A stretch of 7,501 nt of DNA from Planctomycetota bacterium (GTDB taxonomy: Bacteria; Planctomycetota; UBA1135; JALUZX01), in contig JALUZX010000553.1 in the NCBI GenBank assembly GCA_027011425.1, forward strand, positions 1-7,501, in the 5' to 3' direction. The notes below the pieces were generated by a model. That model saw only the letters and a program-made list of their open reading frames with translations, searched no databases and was not told where the DNA came from. The translations under genes were made by a program, and so were the position numbers. Shown here in pieces: positions 5,837 through 7,501 of the stretch. Every line of letters starts with the position of its first letter. Positions within the stretch are counted from its first letter, which is position 1.

Positions 5837-7075
5837 TCAGATGTCTTCTTCCGTGGCCTTGAAGGCCGCGAGAAATTCAGCGTTGGACTTGGTCTTCTTC
5901 AGCCTGTCGATCAAGAGAGGCATGGCCTCGTGGGGCCTGAGCTTGGCCAGGACCCTCCTCAATGTGTAGATCCGGTTCAATGCCTCCGGAGGAAGGAGCT
6001 TTTCCTCCTTCCTGGTTCCGCTGAGTTCGATGTCCATGGCCGGGAAGATCCGCCTGTCTGCCAGAGTCCTGGAGAAGACAAGCTCCATGTTCCCCGTGCC
6101 CTTGAACTCCTCGAAGATGACCTGGTCCATCCGGGACCCGGTCTCGATGAGAGCCGTGGCAAGGATGGTAAGGGACCCGCCCTCCTCCACGTTCCGGGCG
6201 GAGCCGAAGAATTTCTTGGGTTTTTCCATGGTCCGGGAATCGATCCCGCCCGTGAGGATCCGGCCCGAATTCTTGATCTCCGCGTTGTAGGCCCGGGCCA
6301 GGCGGGTGATGGAGTCCAGCACGATCACCACGTCCTTGCCGCACTCCACCAGGCGGTGCGCCCGTTTGAGGACGATCTCCGAGAGGGCCACGTGGTTGCG
6401 GGCCATCTCATCCAGGGTGGAACAAAGGACCAGCCCCTTGTCCCCCAGGGATCGCCGCCAGCCCGTGGCTTCCTCGGGCCTCTCGTCGATCAGGAGGACC
6501 ATGAGTTCCACCTCGGGGTAGTTCCTTTCTATAGAGGAAGCCACTTTCTGGAGCAGAACGGTCTTGCCCGTCCTGGGAGGGGCCACCAGGAGCCCCCTCT
6601 GGCCCTTCCCGATAGGGGTGAGCAGGTCCATGATCCGGAGGCTGATATCCCCGTCCCCCGGCTCCAGGACGAACATGGGCTCCGGGTCGATGGAGGTAAG
6701 CTCCTTGAAGTGGGGCTTCTCCATCCTTTCCTCTGGGGAGAGACCGTCCACGGTCTCCAGGGAGACCAGAAGAGGTTTTTGCCCGGGCCTCCTGGGTTGC
6801 CCCACCTGGCCCCGGATTTCGGACCCCTCCCTCAGCTTGAACTGGTTGATGAGGCCCGGGGGAACGTAGATATCGTCCTCGCCGGGAAGAAAGTTGTTCC
6901 TGGCCTGGCGAAGGAACCCGAAGCCTTCGTTCCCGATTTCCAGGACCCCCCCACCCTCGACAGTAGGCCCATCATACTGGGGGATGTAGTTGGGATTCCT
7001 GTGCTTGCGGCGCCTCTTGGGTGCGCGCCTGCGGTTCGACCCGGATTTGGGACGGCTCGCGTTCTGATTCTCCAT
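5837..7075 (-). CDS. rho: Transcription termination factor Rho
   Basis: 412 residues. Rho is a hexameric RNA-dependent ATPase and translocase that ends transcription in the cytoplasm. The RNA-binding cold-shock-like domain spans about 30-110, with GFGFLR (51-56) carrying the two aromatic RNA contacts. The ATPase core has Walker A APPRTGKT (165-172), catalytic-Glu motif LIDERPEE (195-202), Walker B VVIVLDS (249-255), an R-loop around SITRLARAYN, and GTGNMELVFSR (326-336) with the expected arginine finger. The usual N-terminal helical Rho_N domain is missing; residues 1-28 are Arg/Lys-rich and look disordered. The start is firm: there is no ATG, GTG or TTG in frame between this ATG and an upstream TGA (7129-7127). 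The Q-loop region (201-225) is two residues longer than in E. coli Rho. The gene appears monocistronic, with its own promoter and terminator. Confidence 0.97.
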   Translation of the reverse strand: MENQNASRPKSGSNRRRAPKRRRKHRNPNYIPQYDGPTVEGGGVLEIGNEGFGFLRQARNNFLPGEDDIYVPPGLINQFKLREGSEIRGQVGQPRRPGQKPLLVSLETVDGLSPEERMEKPHFKELTSIDPEPMFVLEPGDGDISLRIMDLLTPIGKGQRGLLVAPPRTGKTVLLQKVASSIERNYPEVELMVLLIDERPEEATGWRRSLGDKGLVLCSTLDEMARNHVALSEIVLKRAHRLVECGKDVVIVLDSITRLARAYNAEIKNSGRILTGGIDSRTMEKPKKFFGSARNVEEGGSLTILATALIETGSRMDQVIFEEFKGTGNMELVFSRTLADRRIFPAMDIELSGTRKEEKLLPPEALNRIYTLRRVLAKLRPHEAMPLLIDRLKKTKSNAEFLAAFKATEEDI

Positions 7076-7350
7076 TTTCCTTTTTTCGCCCGTCCTTGTT
7101 GGGAAAAAAAGTTTCCGGCCCGGCCTTCACCGAGCCGGGGGGACGCTCCGGGACGGGATAGATACACGACCCCTCCCTGAAGGATCCCCCGTACTTGGGT
7201 TTCACCCTACGTGCCGGATGAAGCGTTTCCTTGGCTTTCGTGAACCTCCCTCGCCGCCTCTCCATGCAGTGGGTCCCACCAGTTTCCAGCAGCGACCCCT
7301 GATTTCCAGGTCCCACAGAAGGCGGGCGCCCTTCCCCTTTGCCTCCGGCC
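7076..7350 (-). other. Long untranslated leader of rho
   Basis: About 275 nt separate the predicted transcription start (near 7350) from the rho ATG. I find no convincing leader gene. The leader holds an 11-bp palindrome GTGGGTCCCAC (7269-7279) and ends in a terminator-like hairpin. Long leaders upstream of rho are known in E. coli, where Rho regulates itself by attenuation; control here is inferred from structure only. The rho ribosome binding site is weak (AAGGA three or four bases from the ATG). Confidence 0.5.
7104..7138 (-). terminator. Terminator-like hairpin in the rho leader (possible attenuator)
   Basis: On the minus strand CCGGCTCGG (7138-7130) pairs with CCGGGCCGG (7123-7115) in a 9-bp stem with one G-U pair and a 6-nt loop. 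AAAC and then seven Ts (7110-7104) follow. The T tract starts four bases after the stem, slightly further than ideal. It lies between the predicted promoter and the rho ATG (7075), too close for another promoter to fit downstream. It is either an attenuator of rho or the terminator of an unrecognised upstream transcript with read-through into rho. Confidence 0.5.
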
Positions 7351-7356
7351 TTATTC

Positions 7357-7386
7357 CTTATAGCAAAAGAATCGGGCCTGTTTCAA
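7357..7386 (-). promoter_or_regulatory. rho: Sigma-70-type promoter for rho, extended -10
   Basis: On the minus strand TTGAAA (7386-7381; five of six matches) and TATAAG (7362-7357; five of six) are 18 bp apart, and TGC directly before the -10 gives an extended -10 element. This is the best promoter-like sequence upstream of rho. Transcription should start near 7350. Confidence 0.6.
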
Positions 7387-7501
7387 GGCTCTTCTGTGAT
7401 TCCTTTCCAGGCGCATGCCCATGGAAAACGGGGAAGTTTCGGACCCATCGGTCCGGCGCCGGGGATCTTTTTCCCCCGGCCGATCACCCAAACCTAATTC
7501 T
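7387..7501. other. Upstream region with two adjacent hairpins, no confirmed gene
   Basis: Two perfect inverted repeats stand side by side: CGGACC-CATC-GGTCCG (7440-7455) and GCCGGGG / CCCCGGC with a 9-nt loop (7458-7480). Neither has a T tract after the stem on either strand, so they are not typical terminators. A short plus-strand frame (from ATG 7415) and a minus-strand frame (ending TAA at 7353-7351) both run off the window but lack convincing start or coding signals. Confidence 0.4.

Noticed and set aside
5768..7180. Plus-strand open frame of 470 codons across all of rho
   Set aside because: Rho is certain on the opposite strand. The frame starts inside the rho terminator region and its product resembles no family.
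6972..7316. Minus-strand frame of 114 codons from the rho leader into rho (possible leader peptide)
   Set aside because: Neither its GTG (7316) nor its internal ATG (7265) has a Shine-Dalgarno, and it overlaps the rho start in another frame. The product is Arg/Pro-rich with no known motif. It could be revisited if ribosome profiling shows translation.
7351..7500. Minus-strand frame entering from the window edge and ending in TAA
   Set aside because: It has 49 codons without recognisable motifs and contains the predicted rho promoter. An open frame of this length is expected by chance at this GC content.
7415..7501. Possible divergent plus-strand gene start (MPMENGEVSDPSVRRR...)
   Set aside because: Only 29 codons are visible, with no good Shine-Dalgarno or plus-strand promoter, and third-position composition is unlike the other genes. 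Sequence beyond the window is needed.

Overview
All five complete genes and one partial gene lie on the minus strand, so transcription runs from high to low coordinates. Base composition is GC-rich, with C/G-ending codons throughout. The gene set (rho plus an ABC-2 transporter / GldG-like / DUF4340 cluster), a Rho without the usual N-terminal helical domain and with an APPRTGKT P-loop, and Ala-Ser-Lys/Arg-Pro repeats in secreted or membrane proteins suggest a Gram-negative-type, deep-branching bacterium. Planctomycetota or a relative is a guess, not an identification.

Region 7076-7501 holds no convincing gene. It contains a good sigma-70-type promoter (TTGAAA, 18 bp, extended TGC-TATAAG) reading toward rho, and a leader of about 275 nt. 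A GC-rich hairpin with a downstream T7 tract lies only 28 nt before the rho start codon, so it resembles an attenuator. Region 5837-7075 is rho. Just past its stop is a probable intrinsic terminator (5787-5816), followed by a second good promoter (TTGATC, 17 bp, TAGAAT; 5734-5762).

Region 1-5643 reads as one operon: ABC ATPase (GldA-like), ABC-2 permease (GldF-like; ATGA overlap), GldG-like ABC-transporter auxiliary protein (3-nt gap), DUF4340 protein (16-nt gap with a strong Shine-Dalgarno), and, after a wider gap, the first ~205 codons of a multi-pass membrane protein that runs off the window. The ATPase and permease should form the inner-membrane transporter. The GldG-like and DUF4340 proteins are membrane-anchored with large domains expected outside the cytoplasm. 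The substrate is unknown. This cluster resembles the Bacteroidota gliding genes gldA/F/G in architecture, but similar clusters occur in non-gliding bacteria, so gliding cannot be inferred.

The most interesting points are the terminator-like element in the rho leader, the altered Rho ends and Q-loop, the shared ASKP/ASRP tetrapeptide repeats in the GldG-like and DUF4340 proteins, and the uncharacterised membrane gene at the operon's end. I see no defence system, mobile element, CRISPR array or RNA gene.
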